From assembly GCA_024697225.1 (NCBI GenBank), contig JAILGA010000034.1:1-37762 (forward strand): 37,762 nt of DNA. Direction: 5' to 3'. Positions 36,592 through 37,762 of this stretch are shown here, piece by piece; the first letter of the stretch is position 1; the number at the start of each line of letters is the position of its first letter. The position numbers were made by a program, and so were the translations under genes. Under the pieces are notes generated by a model. That model searched no databases, had not been told where the DNA came from, and worked only from the letters and a program-made list of their open reading frames with translations. Origin of the DNA: Lachnospiraceae bacterium (GTDB taxonomy: Bacteria > Bacillota > Clostridia > Lachnospirales > Lachnospiraceae).

Positions 36592-37762
36592 TTTTTGCTT
36601 CCGGTATAGCCGCGTTGCACTCAAATTCCCTGTATATATGCTTAAACTTACCGCTGATCTTATTTGCCTGCGGAGGATCATATGACAGGATGATTTCTAC
36701 AGTCAGCCCTTTACTTTCAAAGAACTGCTGCAGGTCATGTTTTGCCTGTTCAAAGGCCGTCTCCCGCTCATCCGATATCATCCTCAGTTCCACCCTGTCA
36801 GCCGCTCTCTGGACAAGCTGAAATCTGCGGATCGTTTTTACTTCCTCCAGGATCTTGTACAGAGACATCGGCGCTATGCGAACACCGTTATCAAATTCCA
36901 GAATATCGTCGGTTCTTCCCTCTATCTCCAGCCACAAAGTGGTTCTTCCGCACTTGCACTTCTCACTATGAACTATCACACGATCAGTTAATTCATAACG
37001 GATAAAGGGCTGTATATAATTTGACAGATTGGTTATCAGTACCTTGTCTGACATCTCACCAAAGGGAACAGGTTTATTGTCCGCATCCACCGGTTCCACG
37101 ATCACCCAGTCCTCATTGATATGAAGATGCTTTTCCTCGCACTCGCAGGCTATCTCACCGCCTTCTGTGCAGGAATAATGTGTCTGAACATAGCAGCCAA
37201 ACTTATCCGTAAGCTTTCTGCGGATCTCCTCCGTAAGAAGCTCACCGCCCGTGATCACGACGTCCGGATGAATATCCAGTTCCTCAAAGTCCGCAAGCAG
37301 AGCCAGATTTGAAGGGTATCCGCTCAACATGGCAGGTTGAAAATCATTCAGCTGTCTTATTATCTCCTCTTCGGGAGCATTGACATCAACTGTGATCTTC
37401 GTCTTTTGATGCGGCATTTTGAGCTGCAGATATCTTGACATCCCACAGGCAAGATAAAAACCATAGTCCGCAAATACACCGGCTGTTTTCTTGCCATTTT
37501 TCATGAACCTGCGGAAATCCTCTTTTCTTGCAAATGTGCGAAATGCAGCAACAGCTGAAGATACATCGATATTCCCTTTATCATACAGCACGACCGCAGG
37601 GTTTCCCGTAGATCCGGAAGTCTTAAATATCAGATACTTACCGTCGATCATTCTTCCGATATTATCCGGATCCTGTGTAAAAGCATCGATCCGGTCCATA
37701 TTGATATTCCGGTCTGTTAATACATCATCAAAACGAGCCATCAGTTCAGGCTTGCTTACAGG
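36575..37762 (-). CDS. PaaK/CapK-like adenylate-forming enzyme, 5' end cut
   Basis: The protein is related to phenylacetate-CoA ligases and CapK-like proteins. TSGSTGNPAVVLYDK is the ATP P-loop-like motif, followed by SGYPSNLALLA, ITGGELLTEE, THYSCTEGGEIACEC and the acidic FIRYELTDR and GRTDDILEF segments. A Met codon at 37741 is not the real start: the frame remains open to the window edge, and PVSKPELMARFDD across it matches the family's usual K-x-x-L-x-x-x-F stretch. The N-terminal ~50-70 residues thus lie outside. The acid substrate is unknown. The stop overlaps the polymerase start region by 17 nt. Confidence 0.8.
   Translation of the reverse strand, partial: PVSKPELMARFDDVLTDRNINMDRIDAFTQDPDNIGRMIDGKYLIFKTSGSTGNPAVVLYDKGNIDVSSAVAAFRTFARKEDFRRFMKNGKKTAGVFADYGFYLACGMSRYLQLKMPHQKTKITVDVNAPEEEIIRQLNDFQPAMLSGYPSNLALLADFEELDIHPDVVITGGELLTEEIRRKLTDKFGCYVQTHYSCTEGGEIACECEEKHLHINEDWVIVEPVDADNKPVPFGEMSDKVLITNLSNYIQPFIRYELTDRVIVHSEKCKCGRTTLWLEIEGRTDDILEFDNGVRIAPMSLYKILEEVKTIRRFQLVQRAADRVELRMISDERETAFEQAKHDLQQFFESKGLTVEIILSYDPPQANKISGKFKHIYREFECNAAIPEAKNEREQ

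Noticed and set aside
36592..36681. Extended N-terminus of the Y-family polymerase
   Set aside because: The extra 30 codons overlap the ligase gene, have no family similarity, and a ribosome site lies before the ATG at 36591.

Overview
The window (about 52% G+C by eye) looks like the chromosome of a strictly anaerobic Clostridia bacterium, most likely Lachnospiraceae. The grounds are the style of GroEL, LeuC/LeuD, citrate synthase and YolD/Y-family polymerase, a CIRCE element before groES, strong AGGAGG ribosome sites mixed with GTG and TTG starts, and a sensor built on an [FeFe]-hydrogenase domain. No rRNA, tRNA, CRISPR array, prophage or transposase is visible. Gene density is high; only 34184-34642 exceeds 300 bp without an accepted gene.

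Layout. (1) 118-12854, all minus: branched-chain amino-acid genes mixed with others. One promoter at about 8340 drives ilvN-ilvC-yfhO-like-leuC; ilvE has its own promoter overlapping the leuC stop and is followed by rqcH (1-nt overlap). leuD heads a separate group with a GtrB-like glycosyltransferase and an AI-2E family membrane protein. A class Ic aspartate-type aminotransferase has its own promoter. ilvB, leuA, leuB and ilvD are not here. (2) 12968-16830, minus: a 1050-residue hybrid histidine kinase whose input module is a ferredoxin plus H-cluster-like hydrogenase domain, followed by a phosphoribosyltransferase-like gene. (3) 16929-19260: a large nested hairpin element, then groES-groEL under CIRCE/HrcA control, with 31-bp direct repeats between the two genes. 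(4) 19333-26364, minus: an apparent operon thrC - citrate synthase - aminopeptidase P - MATE - phosphoesterase, with a duplicated gene junction between the last two. (5) 26456-30575, plus: a protein with AP2, degenerate HNH and AP2 domains, then VanZ-like, a CLC of probable fluoride type, and a propionate-type CoA-transferase. (6) 30659-34183, minus: tetR-MFS-CPBP protease-sce7726 nuclease-like, a candidate self-regulated efflux unit. (7) 34184-34642: a repeat-rich control region. (8) 34643-37762, minus: a PaaK-like ligase (cut by the window edge), a Y-family DNA polymerase and YolD, all overlapping.

The points most worth a second look are the hydrogenase-like sensor kinase and its nearly leaderless promoter, the multi-hairpin element behind groEL, the region upstream of tetR (four degenerate ~34-nt leader repeats with chained tiny ORFs, paired operators, and a ~65-nt palindrome array with six alternating copies of a 10-bp motif), the AP2-HNH-AP2 protein, and the duplicated MATE/phosphoesterase junction. 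All are read by eye; no database search was possible.
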